Of a DNA stretch of 58,520 bases, positions 1 to 8,218 are shown one piece after another. The number at the start of each line of letters is the position of its first letter. Position 1 is the first letter of the stretch. The notes under the pieces were generated by a model, which was given only the letters and a program-made list of their open reading frames with translations, was not told the DNA's origin and did no database searches. Source of the DNA: an uncultured Spirochaetales bacterium. GTDB lineage: Bacteria; Spirochaetota; Spirochaetia; Sphaerochaetales; Sphaerochaetaceae. Both the position numbers and the translations under genes were made by a program. The stretch spans positions 1-58,520 of the forward strand of contig CAKQTE010000095.1 in the NCBI GenBank assembly GCA_934276485.1, given 5' to 3'.

Positions 1-42
1 TTGATTGAATTGTTCTACGATTCCGTTGGTGGTGTTATCCAT
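1..42 (-). CDS. Possible 5' end of a gene leaving the window
   Basis: On the minus strand an ATG at 42-40 opens a frame that stays open to the left edge (14 codons, beginning MDNTTNGIVE). A perfect TATAAT (plus 56-61) lies 13 nt upstream, giving a predicted leader of only a few bases. The plus strand is also open from 1 to about 135, so the coding strand is uncertain. Too short to name. Confidence 0.25.
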   Translation of the reverse strand, partial: MDNTTNGIVEQFNQ

Positions 43-135
43 TTTCAGCGGTATGATTATACGTTTTTCTTTGTAGAGATTATCCGTTTTTGTCGGTCAC
101 ATTATACAAAAGTGAGTGGAGAATACAATTTGTGA

Positions 136-429
136 CAAAGTGCAAAATAATCCCTTGTTAAAATTCAATCATACAACATCTTATTTGAACAATTTTGATT
201 TCATTTAAACATGATGAATTTATTCATAACAACATTGTAGTTATTTAATGTAATTTTAAATTACTATGTAAAGTAATTTGTTGCTAATGTTTATATAGCA
301 ACAAGTTGTTCAATAAATTCACTCAATAATAAAATAATTATAATAAAACTATTATTTTTGTTGCCAATTTCAAAATTCTGTAGTTAATCTGCAATTGAAT
401 GAACTCATTCAAACAAAAGGAGGCTTATT
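136..429. other. AT-rich non-coding stretch
   Basis: Very AT-rich, with no open frame of note and no clear stem-loop. It presumably holds the promoter for the lipoprotein gene that follows, but several TAnnnT hexamers compete and none can be singled out. The only confident signal is a strong Shine-Dalgarno, AAAGGAGG at 416-423, six bases before the GTG at 430. Confidence 0.4.
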
Positions 430-1865
430 GTGAAAAAAGGACTATTAATTCTTTTCTTAGCTAGCTTGGTATTGGTGATGCTATCTTTTTTGGTAGCATG
501 TGACAACAAATCTACCCCCCCCACGAGCATACGTTCGACGACAAGTTAATCCATAACGAAACTCACCATTGGTATCCTGCTACTTGTGAGCATACTGATG
601 AAGTAAAGGATAAAAAAGAGCATACATTGGATGAAGGAGTAGTAACAACTCCTGCTGGTTATGGTGCAGCAGGTGAGATGACATATAAATGTACTGAGTG
701 CGATGCAACTAAAACAGAACCTATTGCTGCTCTAGATGCTAAAGATTGTTCAGTTGCTTTCGAGTCTGGTTACAATCCAAGTAGAGTCTATAATGGAACT
801 CAAATTGCTATTGGTAAAGCAAAGATTATTAGAAAAAATGCAAATGGCGAAACAATTGTAACTCCTGAAGATGATATTGTATTAGAGTTCAAGGTAAATG
901 GTGCTGATGATTCTACATATTCAACTAATGCACCTAAGGACTCAGGTACATATACTGTGAGGGCAATAGTCAAAGGATCTGCTGAATGGAAAGAGTGTTC
1001 TACTGCTACTGCTCTTGATTTTACAATCTCTAAAGTAAAACTTACAGGTACTGTGACTCATCCAACATCTCAAACTTATACTGCATCGGTTCAAGATTTC
1101 CCAAATCTCAAAATTACAAGCGCAGATCTTTCTTGCATTGTAGCTGGTGATACTCTAGATCTTGCCAATATAAAATCAACAGTAGCAGATGCTGGAACAA
1201 ATAAAGCAACATTCAGTTTTGCAGAAACAAATAACTATTACATGCAAAATGATGGTAGTTTGACTGTTGATGTAACTATCTCACCTAAGCCTATAATCCT
1301 GTCAGGAGAGTACTGCTTTTGGGCTGTAGATGGGGCAGAACTAAAGATAAACTTTATTATACCAAGTGGACTTTCTGATAATGCTGTGTTAAAGATGAAC
1401 CTTAATAGGTCAGGAAAGACATGGGAATTAGGTAAAGAATATACCATAAATTCATCTGAATATCCTGTTTCATGGTATGAACCTGCACCAAACTATGTGC
1501 CAATGCTTGCTGATGGTGGAATTAAAGTCGCTATAAAAAAGGGTAATGGACCTACTTTGACAGTTGGAACAGAACATAGTTATACAACAGATGCTGATGG
1601 ATGTATTATAGCCTTTTTTGGAACTCTTGGTAATTTGAAACGTTACCGTATTGAGATAAAAACCGCAGCTGGAGTTTCTGTTCCTTATAACAAAATGACT
1701 ATGATCGGTAAGCAAACTACTTCTTATCCATTAACAATGAATATTCAAAATATAAATTCAAATGGAGAATTTGTTTTCTATGGAATATCAAATCAGACAT
1801 CTACTCTGTATGTAAAAGGAGAACCTAACTCAACATACAAGGTTAAGATAACAGAAATAACTTAA
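430..1865 (+). CDS. Surface lipoprotein interrupted at a C8 tract (probable phase-variable gene)
   Basis: The true start is GTG at 430, after AAAGGAGG. It encodes a lipoprotein signal peptide (VKKG, hydrophobic core, then LVAC with Cys at residue 24). The frame runs into eight C residues at 515-522 and ends at TAA 547-549, giving 39 residues. The continuation lies in another frame from the C tract to TAA 1865: a His/Cys-rich segment (HWYPATCEHTD, then TYKCTECDATKTEP), followed by roughly 350 residues of probable beta-sandwich or MBG/YDG-like repeats. Nine (or six) Cs would join the two parts. A TTG at 627 could only give a protein without a signal peptide. The joined product would be an exported, lipid-anchored surface protein of unknown ligand. 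Alternatives are a sequencing error in the homopolymer or a dead gene. Confidence 0.75.
515..522. repeat. C8 homopolymer inside the lipoprotein reading frame
   Basis: Eight consecutive C in an otherwise AT-rich region, about ten bases after the lipobox Cys codon. As read, it puts the signal peptide and the body of the protein in different frames. This is the classic layout of a slipped-strand contingency tract. Confidence 0.85.
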
Positions 1866-1887
1866 GATTAGGTTCTTTAGGTAATTA

Positions 1888-1930
1888 GAGGCTGTATCTA
1901 TAAGCTTGGTGCTTTGGTACAGCCTCTTGT
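1888..1930. terminator. Bidirectional terminator between convergent genes
   Basis: A perfect 9-bp stem (GAGGCTGTA at 1888-1896 with TACAGCCTC at 1918-1926) followed by a T-rich stretch. It sits between the lipoprotein (+) and the aminopeptidase (-) and can serve both. Confidence 0.7.
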
Positions 1931-1941
1931 TGTGTCTTTGT

Positions 1942-3219
1942 TTATGCGTTGAAGAATTCTAGGAATGCTTGTTCTAGATAGTAAACATCCTTGGTTCCTG
2001 CTGTTTCATATGGAGAGTGCATAGCAAGTTGTGCAGCTCCAATATCACAAGACTTGATAGAGATCTTCCAAGAAGAAAGATTGCCAAGAGTGGAACCTCC
2101 TTGAACATCTGAGTTGTTGAAGAAGAATTGGTTAGGAATGTCCTTTGAATCCAATAGATTCTTTACAAATGCTCCTGTCTCTCCATCTGTTGTGTATTTC
2201 TGGTTAGCTAAGTATTTGATTACAACGCCTCCGTTCATCATAGGCATGTTTGTTATATCGGACTTGTCTTTGTGCGCAGGGTGCATTGCGTGAGCGTTAT
2301 CTGCACTTAGCATTCTTGAGGATGCGATAAGCATATAGCGCTCTTCTTCATCAAGAGCAAGGCTTGTTGATATTCTGCTGACTGTGTTTTGCAGAAAATC
2401 TGATAGTGCGCCTTGCTTTGTTCCAGATCCTACTTCTTCGTTATCGAAGAAAGCACAGAGTGCTATCTTTGTGCTTGGCTGAGAATGAATGAGTGCCATC
2501 AAAGATGTGTATACACACTCTAGGTCATCTAGTTTTGGAGCAGAGATGAATGCGCTATCGACACCCCATAGCTGTGGCTCTTCTCTATTATATAGATATA
2601 GGTCATAGCTTATAATATCGTCTTTCTTTACGTTTGCTTTTGTTGCAAGCTCATCCAAGAATGATCTATCTGAGTCGCTGTCTGCAAAGATTGGCATCAA
2701 GTCCTTCTGAACAGAGTATGAGTAGCCTTTGTTTGCTTCTCTATTCTGGTGTATTGCCAAGTTTACGATCTCTACACAATTTGGACCAAAATCAACAAGC
2801 TTTTCGTCAATCTTGTCCTCATTCTTTACAAAGACTCTTCCTGCAATTGATAGAGGGCGATCAAACCAAGGTGCCATAAGCATGCCGCCATAGCCTTCGA
2901 CGTTGAGGCGTGTTGGGCACCTGTTTGTTTTTACTTCAGGATTTTCCTTGATTCTGAATGTAGGAGAATCTGTATGGGCAGACGCGATATTGATTCCATC
3001 AAAGCTTTCAGGAAGTTTGAATGCAATGATGGATGTATTGTTTCTTATTACATAGTAGCTTTTACCTTTTTCAAGGTTGAAGCGTTTTGTCTCTTCAAGG
3101 CGTTGAAATCCATTTTTATCTAGGATTTCAGAGATATTGTTAACTACATGAAATGGGGAAGGGCATTTCTTGAGAAATGCGTTCAAGCTTTCTGCTTTAT
3201 CTATATATTTTTTATCCAT
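1942..3219 (-). CDS. apeB: M18 family zinc aminopeptidase
   Basis: A 425-residue cytosolic metallo-aminopeptidase of the M18 family (aspartyl aminopeptidase/ApeB type), which trims N-terminal residues from peptides using two metal ions. Visible motifs are AHTDSP at 81-86 (His82 and Asp84 as metal ligand and partner), DDLE at 231-234, FFDNEEVGS at 257-265 with the catalytic and bridging glutamates, and the late MHSPYE His at about 401. Length is normal for the family. The ATG has no Shine-Dalgarno. Instead a -10 box lies 7 nt upstream, so the mRNA is probably leaderless. Monocistronic. Confidence 0.93.
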   Translation of the reverse strand: MDKKYIDKAESLNAFLKKCPSPFHVVNNISEILDKNGFQRLEETKRFNLEKGKSYYVIRNNTSIIAFKLPESFDGINIASAHTDSPTFRIKENPEVKTNRCPTRLNVEGYGGMLMAPWFDRPLSIAGRVFVKNEDKIDEKLVDFGPNCVEIVNLAIHQNREANKGYSYSVQKDLMPIFADSDSDRSFLDELATKANVKKDDIISYDLYLYNREEPQLWGVDSAFISAPKLDDLECVYTSLMALIHSQPSTKIALCAFFDNEEVGSGTKQGALSDFLQNTVSRISTSLALDEEERYMLIASSRMLSADNAHAMHPAHKDKSDITNMPMMNGGVVIKYLANQKYTTDGETGAFVKNLLDSKDIPNQFFFNNSDVQGGSTLGNLSSWKISIKSCDIGAAQLAMHSPYETAGTKDVYYLEQAFLEFFNA

Positions 3220-3226
3220 GAAATAG

Positions 3227-3255
3227 ATGATATGACCAATTGGGAATTTCTACAA
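3227..3255 (-). promoter_or_regulatory. Promoter of the M18 aminopeptidase gene
   Basis: Minus-strand -35 TTGTAG (3250-3255), 17-bp spacer, -10 TATCAT (3227-3232). The -10 ends 7 nt before the ATG, so transcription should begin at or within a base or two of the start codon. Confidence 0.6.
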
Positions 3256-3286
3256 TTAATGTTACTCTTATTTTGAAGGAGAACTT

Positions 3287-3448
3287 ATGAAATACAAAGT
3301 TGCTGTTATTGAAACTTATAAAGAGATAGTTGAAGTTGAGGCTGAAACAGAAGAAGAGGCTATCAACAATGTTTGGACGCGCTACGAAGAAGACGAATCC
3401 TTAGGTGGAGACGTTGAGCTTGATGAGGTTAGAGTCGAACTTGAATGA
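3287..3448 (+). CDS. DpnD/PcfM-like small protein
   Basis: A 53-residue acidic protein (MKYKVAVIETYKEIVEVEAE and onward) with a good Shine-Dalgarno (GAAGGAGA, 3275-3282). The pattern of a beta-strand, the VEVEAETEEEAINNV helix motif and a terminal strand with D/E-V-x-V-E-L matches my recollection of the DpnD/PcfM-like family. That family is found as stand-alone small proteins or fused in mobile-element loci, and its function is unknown. The gene lies alone on the plus strand between two minus-strand genes. Assignment rests on motif memory only. Confidence 0.65.
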   Translation: MKYKVAVIETYKEIVEVEAETEEEAINNVWTRYEEDESLGGDVELDEVRVELE

Positions 3449-3453
3449 AAATA

Positions 3454-3474
3454 TCTCCGTCGCTATGGCGGAGA
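3454..3474 (-). terminator. Terminator downstream of the MATE gene pair
   Basis: An 8-bp stem with one G-T pair (TCTCCGTC/GGCGGAGA, 5-nt loop). On the minus strand it is followed by a T-rich run, so it ends the MATE operon. It lies just after the stop of the small plus-strand gene and may also serve it. Confidence 0.6.
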
Positions 3475-3479
3475 GAATT

Positions 3480-4835
3480 CTATACAACAGTCTTTGTTTT
3501 CCATTTTCCAGATAGGAATCTGATAACGAAGAACGCAACTCTGCAATACCAATCTACATACATTCCCCAATATACACCCTGTAGTCCCATTCCCAGATTC
3601 ACTGCAAATATCCTGGATAGTATGACTCTGCAGATCCACATTGATGCTATTGCAACGATCATTGTGTATTTTACATCTCCTGCAGCTCTCAGGAAATTTG
3701 GAAGAGTGAATGAAAGAGGCCAGAATAGGGCGCTTTGCAAGAGATTCAAGCTTATTACCCTTATGCATAGCGCTGTGGTTTCTGCAGGTAGATTATAGAT
3801 ACTGACCAAACTTGGTAGGAGCAAATAGAGTATTAATGATAGTGATGCCATCGCAACATATGCAATTGATATGAGCTTTCTTGCATAGTAGTTAGCTTGA
3901 TCATATGCTCGTGCTCCACAGCATTGACCTATGATTGTAATTGATGCCATTCCAATTGCAGATCCGGGAATATTGTTAAATGTTCCTATGTTGTCTAATA
4001 CTGCATTTGCTGCAATGGATGCAGTTCCTAGGGAGGCAATTAAACTTGCAACCAGGATCTTTCCAATGTGGAAGATAGCGTTCTCGAATCCAGAAGGGAG
4101 TGCAATTTCAAGAATCTTTCCTATCATCTTAAGGTCGAAATTGATCTTTAGTGGTTCCTGTACATAGATCATCTTCTTCTTGTCACATACGACAATGAAC
4201 ATGATTACAGCGCCAACTATTCTAGAGATAAGGGATGCAATTCCAACTCCGACTGCACCTAGGTTGAATACAAACAAGAAGATTGCGTTTCCAACAACGT
4301 TCACGAGGTTAACGATCAAGGATACAACCATTGTGATTGTGCTTTTGCCCATTGTTCTACATAGGGCATTAGCTGCGTTTTGTATTGATAGAAATGGAAG
4401 GGAGATCAATATCGGTATGAAATACAGGATTGCGGACGTGTATACATCTTCTTCTAGTGTTCCATAGATTAGGTTCACAGTTTGTTCTTTCAGAATGAAA
4501 ACAATAATGCTTATTGTAAGAGACACTGTGATAGAGATGTTCATCAATTGCTTTGCTGAAAAGCAGGCTTTGTCCTTGTCTCCTTTTCCTAGGTATTGGC
4601 TAGATACTACAGCACCTCCTGTTGCGAATGCCTGGAACAGAAATACGCATAGGTTCTGGACAGAGTTGATAGCGCTAACGCCTGCAACTGCTGCTTCTCC
4701 TGCTTGAGATACCATCATTGTGTCTGCCATACCTACAGCAACAGACAAAAGTACCTCTACAACAAGAGGTATGATCAATAGCACTAGATAGCGCTTTGTG
4801 AACATTAAGTTGTTTTTATCAATCGTCGATGACAT
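3480..4835 (-). CDS. MATE family efflux transporter (second of tandem pair)
   Basis: A 451-residue inner-membrane multidrug/toxin exporter of the MATE family (about 12 membrane helices) that uses an ion gradient to expel organic cations or metabolites. The N-terminal repeat begins PLVVEVLLSVAVGMADTMMV, typical of MATE proteins, and the duplicated half is visible near residue 235 (IALPSGFENAIFHIGKILVASLIASLG). Its start overlaps the preceding MATE gene by 17 bp, so the two are co-transcribed and probably translationally coupled. Substrate unknown. Confidence 0.9.
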   Translation of the reverse strand: MSSTIDKNNLMFTKRYLVLLIIPLVVEVLLSVAVGMADTMMVSQAGEAAVAGVSAINSVQNLCVFLFQAFATGGAVVSSQYLGKGDKDKACFSAKQLMNISITVSLTISIIVFILKEQTVNLIYGTLEEDVYTSAILYFIPILISLPFLSIQNAANALCRTMGKSTITMVVSLIVNLVNVVGNAIFLFVFNLGAVGVGIASLISRIVGAVIMFIVVCDKKKMIYVQEPLKINFDLKMIGKILEIALPSGFENAIFHIGKILVASLIASLGTASIAANAVLDNIGTFNNIPGSAIGMASITIIGQCCGARAYDQANYYARKLISIAYVAMASLSLILYLLLPSLVSIYNLPAETTALCIRVISLNLLQSALFWPLSFTLPNFLRAAGDVKYTMIVAIASMWICRVILSRIFAVNLGMGLQGVYWGMYVDWYCRVAFFVIRFLSGKWKTKTVV

Positions 4836-6186
4836 TTATCTTCTTCCATTTTCCTGATTTATATCTAGAGCAAAATAGCACAGAACGTACAACCCAATCT
4901 ATATACATTGCAAACCAAACACCTTCAACTCCAACATTTAGTATGTTGATAAATACAAATGCACCAAATACCCTTGTGAGCCACATTGATGTGAATGATA
5001 CAACCATGATGTATTTTGCATCTCCTACAGCCTTCAAGACATTTGGAACCGAGAATGATAGTGGCCAGATCAATGAACATGCGAGTAGACATCGTCTTGC
5101 AATTGGAATAGCGGTTGCGATGCTGCTTTCTTCTAGACCATATATTGCAACTACCTTATGTGTCCAGATAAATAGTGGAGTGTTAACTACAAGTGTTGCG
5201 ACATATACGATAGCTAATAGTTTTTTGGTGTAGTACTTGATGTCCTCGAAGTTGTCATTGCCTCTGCAGTGTCCAATTACTGTGATGATTGCAAGGTTGA
5301 TAGCGTTTCCCGGGATATTTGAGTATGCATTGAAGTTGTTTATTACTGCATTGATAGCAACTGCACTTGTTCCGAGTGCTGATACAAAGCTTGTTACAAG
5401 AATCTTTCCAAAGTGGAAGAGGCTTCCTTCGATTCCAGAAGGGAGTGCAATTTTCAAGATTCTCTTCATCAGGCGCTTATCGAGGCGAGTATGCAAGATG
5501 CCATCGATAGATAGGTCCTCATCTTTTCTTCTTAGCATTATATATAGTGCAATTGCTCCGACAATACGCGAGATTAGAGTTGCAATACTTGCGCCCTTAG
5601 GTCCGAGATTAAGTGCAAAGATAAAGATTGCATTTCCGCCGATGTTGATGGCATTCATTACAACAGCGACATAGAATGTACGCTTTGTCTTCGCCTCCGA
5701 TCTGCAGAGTGCTGCAAATGCTTGATAAAGAGCTAGAAATGGGTATGAGATTGCTACATAGAAAAAGTATTCACCTGCATAGGTTCTTACATCCTCTGCA
5801 ATCTTTCCAAAACAGAAATCTACTACTTGCATCCTAAATGGAAGCAAGACTACTGCTACAAATACGCCTGCGATTGTTGAAAGAAACACCAAGTTCTTTG
5901 CTGTGTCCTGGGCATTCTTCTTTTCTTTATGCCCGAGGTACTGCGAACATACTACAGCGCCTCCTGTTGCAGCAGCTCCAAAGAGGTTCAGAAATAGGTT
6001 GCTTATTGAGTCTACAAGCGATACTCCAGACACAGCTGCTTCTCCGCACCTGGAGACCATGATAGTGTCACACATACCAATTAACATGTTGAGTGCAGAC
6101 TCAAGAACAAGTGGCACCAAAAGTGCCACCAATGCCTTATTTGAAAAGAGATGGTTTTGTTTCTTCTTTATCTCAAGCGTTTCCAT
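4819..6186 (-). CDS. MATE family efflux transporter (first of tandem pair)
   Basis: A 455-residue MATE exporter clearly paralogous to the downstream gene. Both share the same opening motif (VLESALNMLIGMCDTIMVSR here) and the IALPSG...LFHFGKILVTSFVSALGTSA motif of the second half, in the same positions. The pair arose by tandem duplication. There is no Shine-Dalgarno at the ATG; a TACAAT box ends 7 nt upstream, so it is probably leaderless. MATE proteins act as monomers, so the two copies more likely have separate substrates than form a heterodimer. Confidence 0.9.
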   Translation of the reverse strand: METLEIKKKQNHLFSNKALVALLVPLVLESALNMLIGMCDTIMVSRCGEAAVSGVSLVDSISNLFLNLFGAAATGGAVVCSQYLGHKEKKNAQDTAKNLVFLSTIAGVFVAVVLLPFRMQVVDFCFGKIAEDVRTYAGEYFFYVAISYPFLALYQAFAALCRSEAKTKRTFYVAVVMNAINIGGNAIFIFALNLGPKGASIATLISRIVGAIALYIMLRRKDEDLSIDGILHTRLDKRLMKRILKIALPSGIEGSLFHFGKILVTSFVSALGTSAVAINAVINNFNAYSNIPGNAINLAIITVIGHCRGNDNFEDIKYYTKKLLAIVYVATLVVNTPLFIWTHKVVAIYGLEESSIATAIPIARRCLLACSLIWPLSFSVPNVLKAVGDAKYIMVVSFTSMWLTRVFGAFVFINILNVGVEGVWFAMYIDWVVRSVLFCSRYKSGKWKKINVIDD

Positions 6187-6193
6187 ACTTAGG

Positions 6194-6199
6194 ATTGTA
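6194..6199 (-). promoter_or_regulatory. -10 box of the MATE operon
   Basis: Minus-strand TACAAT ending 7 nt before the ATG of the first MATE gene. No convincing -35 is visible 17 nt further upstream. Confidence 0.45.
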
Positions 6200-6242
6200 T
6201 TTTATTCACTATATTCTTTAGCGACAGCTTGTTGTAAAAAAG

Positions 6243-7226
6243 CTACTTTGTCAAAAGTCCCTCGTCAGATGTGTAATCTGTATTTGAGATAGCTTTGAAT
6301 CGTTCAACAAGCTCACTAACTGAGAGGTTCTTCTTCTCCTCTCCATTGATATCGAGGATGATGTGACCGCGGTCCATCATAATTAGCCTATTGCCATAGT
6401 CGATAGCAAATTGCATGTTATGAGTGACCATCATAGCAGTTAGGTTATCTTTCTCGATGTACTCTTTTGTTAGATCCATAACAATCTGGGCATTTCCTGG
6501 GTCAAGAGCCGCAGTGTGTTCATCCAACAGGAGTAGGTGAGGCTTTGACATTGTTGTCATCAATAGAGTCAAAGCTTGTCTTTGTCCGCCAGAGAGAAGT
6601 CCTACATTGTCCTTCAGTCTTTGATCTAGATGAATTGGCTCAAGAAGCTTTGCGTACTCTGCTCGTGTCTTTGCATTCAGTGTAAACTTTACACCCCTCA
6701 TGCCTTTTTTGGATGCAAGCATCATATTGTCTTCAATACTCATGTTTGCACTAGTGCCCTTTGTTGGATCCTGGAATACACGCCCGATGTCGAAAGCTCT
6801 CTTGTATTCAGGGAGCTTTGTAATGTCCTTTCCATCAAGGACAATGGATCCGGATGTTACTGGAAATGTTCCTGAGATCATGTTGAATAGGGTGGATTTA
6901 CCAGAACCATTTGAACCAATTACACAAATGACATCGCCTTTGTTGACAGTGAGGTTGATGTTCTCAAGTGCAACTTTCTCGTTAACTGTACCGGGAGCAA
7001 AAACCTTGGTGACATTTGTGATCTCCAATAGTGCAGAATCAAGATTATTATAAGTCTCTGTAGCTCTAAGGCTATTTGCCTTTGATGCATATTCCACAGC
7101 CTCTGCTCTAAGCATGCTGGCTTTTTCCTTTCTCTTTGGCTCGGATGCAAGACGATCAGCCTCAACTCTTAGGATATCGGCCTTGCTTTCAAACATCTTA
7201 GCTCTTTCTTCTTTCTTGCCTCTCAC
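6243..7226 (-). CDS. ABC transporter ATP-binding protein with long N-terminal helical extension
   Basis: The ATPase of a three-gene importer of the TrpXYZ type. Walker A is GSNGSGKST at about 104-112, the signature is LLSGGQRQ, and Walker B reads LLLLDEHTAALDP. Residues 1-66, before the usual family start (LLEITNVTKVF), are unusual: a charged, Ala/Leu/Glu/Lys-rich segment with repeats such as KADILRVEADRLA and EKASMLRAEAVEYASKA, predicted to be a long helix or coiled coil. The start is GTG at 7226, with AAAGGAGG six bases upstream inside the end of the permease gene. A later ATG at residue 11 has no Shine-Dalgarno. Substrate is inferred as tryptophan/tyrosine or a similar small molecule. Confidence 0.85.
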   Translation of the reverse strand: MRGKKEERAKMFESKADILRVEADRLASEPKRKEKASMLRAEAVEYASKANSLRATETYNNLDSALLEITNVTKVFAPGTVNEKVALENINLTVNKGDVICVIGSNGSGKSTLFNMISGTFPVTSGSIVLDGKDITKLPEYKRAFDIGRVFQDPTKGTSANMSIEDNMMLASKKGMRGVKFTLNAKTRAEYAKLLEPIHLDQRLKDNVGLLSGGQRQALTLLMTTMSKPHLLLLDEHTAALDPGNAQIVMDLTKEYIEKDNLTAMMVTHNMQFAIDYGNRLIMMDRGHIILDINGEEKKNLSVSELVERFKAISNTDYTSDEGLLTK

Positions 7227-7227
7227 A

Positions 7228-8148
7228 TCAAGCCTCCTTTGTCTTTGTTAGTGCTTTCTTTCTAGCAGCACTATCTGAATACATAGCTCTTGTCTTGGCA
7301 ATTGAAAGTGAGATTATTACCAATACACCTGTAAGGAGCTTGAAGTCATTTGGTGTGATACCAATTAGGTATCCATACTTTCTTCCAAGGAACATCAATG
7401 CCTTATATATGATTGCTCCTATGATAGCTCTTAGTGTAATTAGAGAGATCTTGTTTGTATTGAAGATGAACTCTCCAAGCATGATTGCAGCCAAGCCTTG
7501 GACGATCATGCCTTGTCCGAGGTTTGCATCCGCAAAACCTTGGTATTGTGCAAGTAGTGCTCCAGATAGTCCTATGATTCCATTCGAAAGCCCAAGTCCA
7601 ATGTACTTGAGTGTTGCAGGGTTCATTCCTTGTGATATTACCATTTGCTCATTTCCTCCCATAGCTCCTAGGGATGCTCCTAGGTCACAGCGGAAGAATA
7701 GATCCATAAGTACCTTGATGATTACTACACAGATAACAGATCCGATGAGAGCTGCGACTTCTGCAGGAACAAATGAAAAGACATTTGGAAATATCTTATA
7801 AAGGGTAGTTGCACGAACAAGAGGAACATTTGACTTGTTTCCAAGTATTCTCAAGTTCACTGAATATAGCATTGTCATTGTCAGAATTCCAGACAGGAGT
7901 ACTGGGATATGCAACTTGTTGTGTATTGCTGCTGTAATGAGACCGCACATGACTCCTGCGATAAATGCAAGCACCATGCCAACGCCTATTCCAGCTCCTG
8001 ATACTATGCACATTGTGCAAACAGCAGCTCCTGTTGCTATTGCACCATCGCATGTCATGTCAGCCATATCGAGAATGCGGTAGCTTATGAGAATGCCAAG
8101 AACCATCACAGAAAAGATGAGTCCTTCAACAAAAATTCCTTCAATCAT
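7228..8148 (-). CDS. ABC transporter permease (TrpY/BcaP-like, inner membrane)
   Basis: The polytopic permease of the importer, 306 residues from ATG 8148 (MIEGIFVEGLIFS), with about eight to nine hydrophobic segments. The frame is open further upstream to 8241, but that extension overlaps the stop of the binding-protein gene and runs through a strong hairpin. ATG 8148 is preceded by AGAGG at normal spacing, so it is the better start. The family pairs with PF04392-type binding proteins. The stop TGA is separated by one base from the GTG of the ATPase gene. Confidence 0.85.
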   Translation of the reverse strand: MIEGIFVEGLIFSVMVLGILISYRILDMADMTCDGAIATGAAVCTMCIVSGAGIGVGMVLAFIAGVMCGLITAAIHNKLHIPVLLSGILTMTMLYSVNLRILGNKSNVPLVRATTLYKIFPNVFSFVPAEVAALIGSVICVVIIKVLMDLFFRCDLGASLGAMGGNEQMVISQGMNPATLKYIGLGLSNGIIGLSGALLAQYQGFADANLGQGMIVQGLAAIMLGEFIFNTNKISLITLRAIIGAIIYKALMFLGRKYGYLIGITPNDFKLLTGVLVIISLSIAKTRAMYSDSAARKKALTKTKEA

Positions 8149-8179
8149 GTAAAACCTCTTTTGTATATTTACTCTAGAA

Positions 8180-8200
8180 AGGCCACCGTCTGGGTGGCCT
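8180..8200 (-). promoter_or_regulatory. Intercistronic hairpin between binding protein and permease
   Basis: A perfect 8-bp GC-rich stem (AGGCCACC/GGTGGCCT, 5-nt loop) followed on the minus strand by a short TTTCT run. It probably acts as a partial terminator or 3'-end stabiliser, making the abundant periplasmic binding protein in excess over the membrane parts. Confidence 0.65.
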
Positions 8201-8218
8201 GAAGATCGAGAGATAGTC

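Noticed and set aside
4829..6292. Long plus-strand open frames opposite the MATE genes
   Set aside because: Mirror frames of membrane-protein codons; no ribosome-binding sites and no family resemblance.
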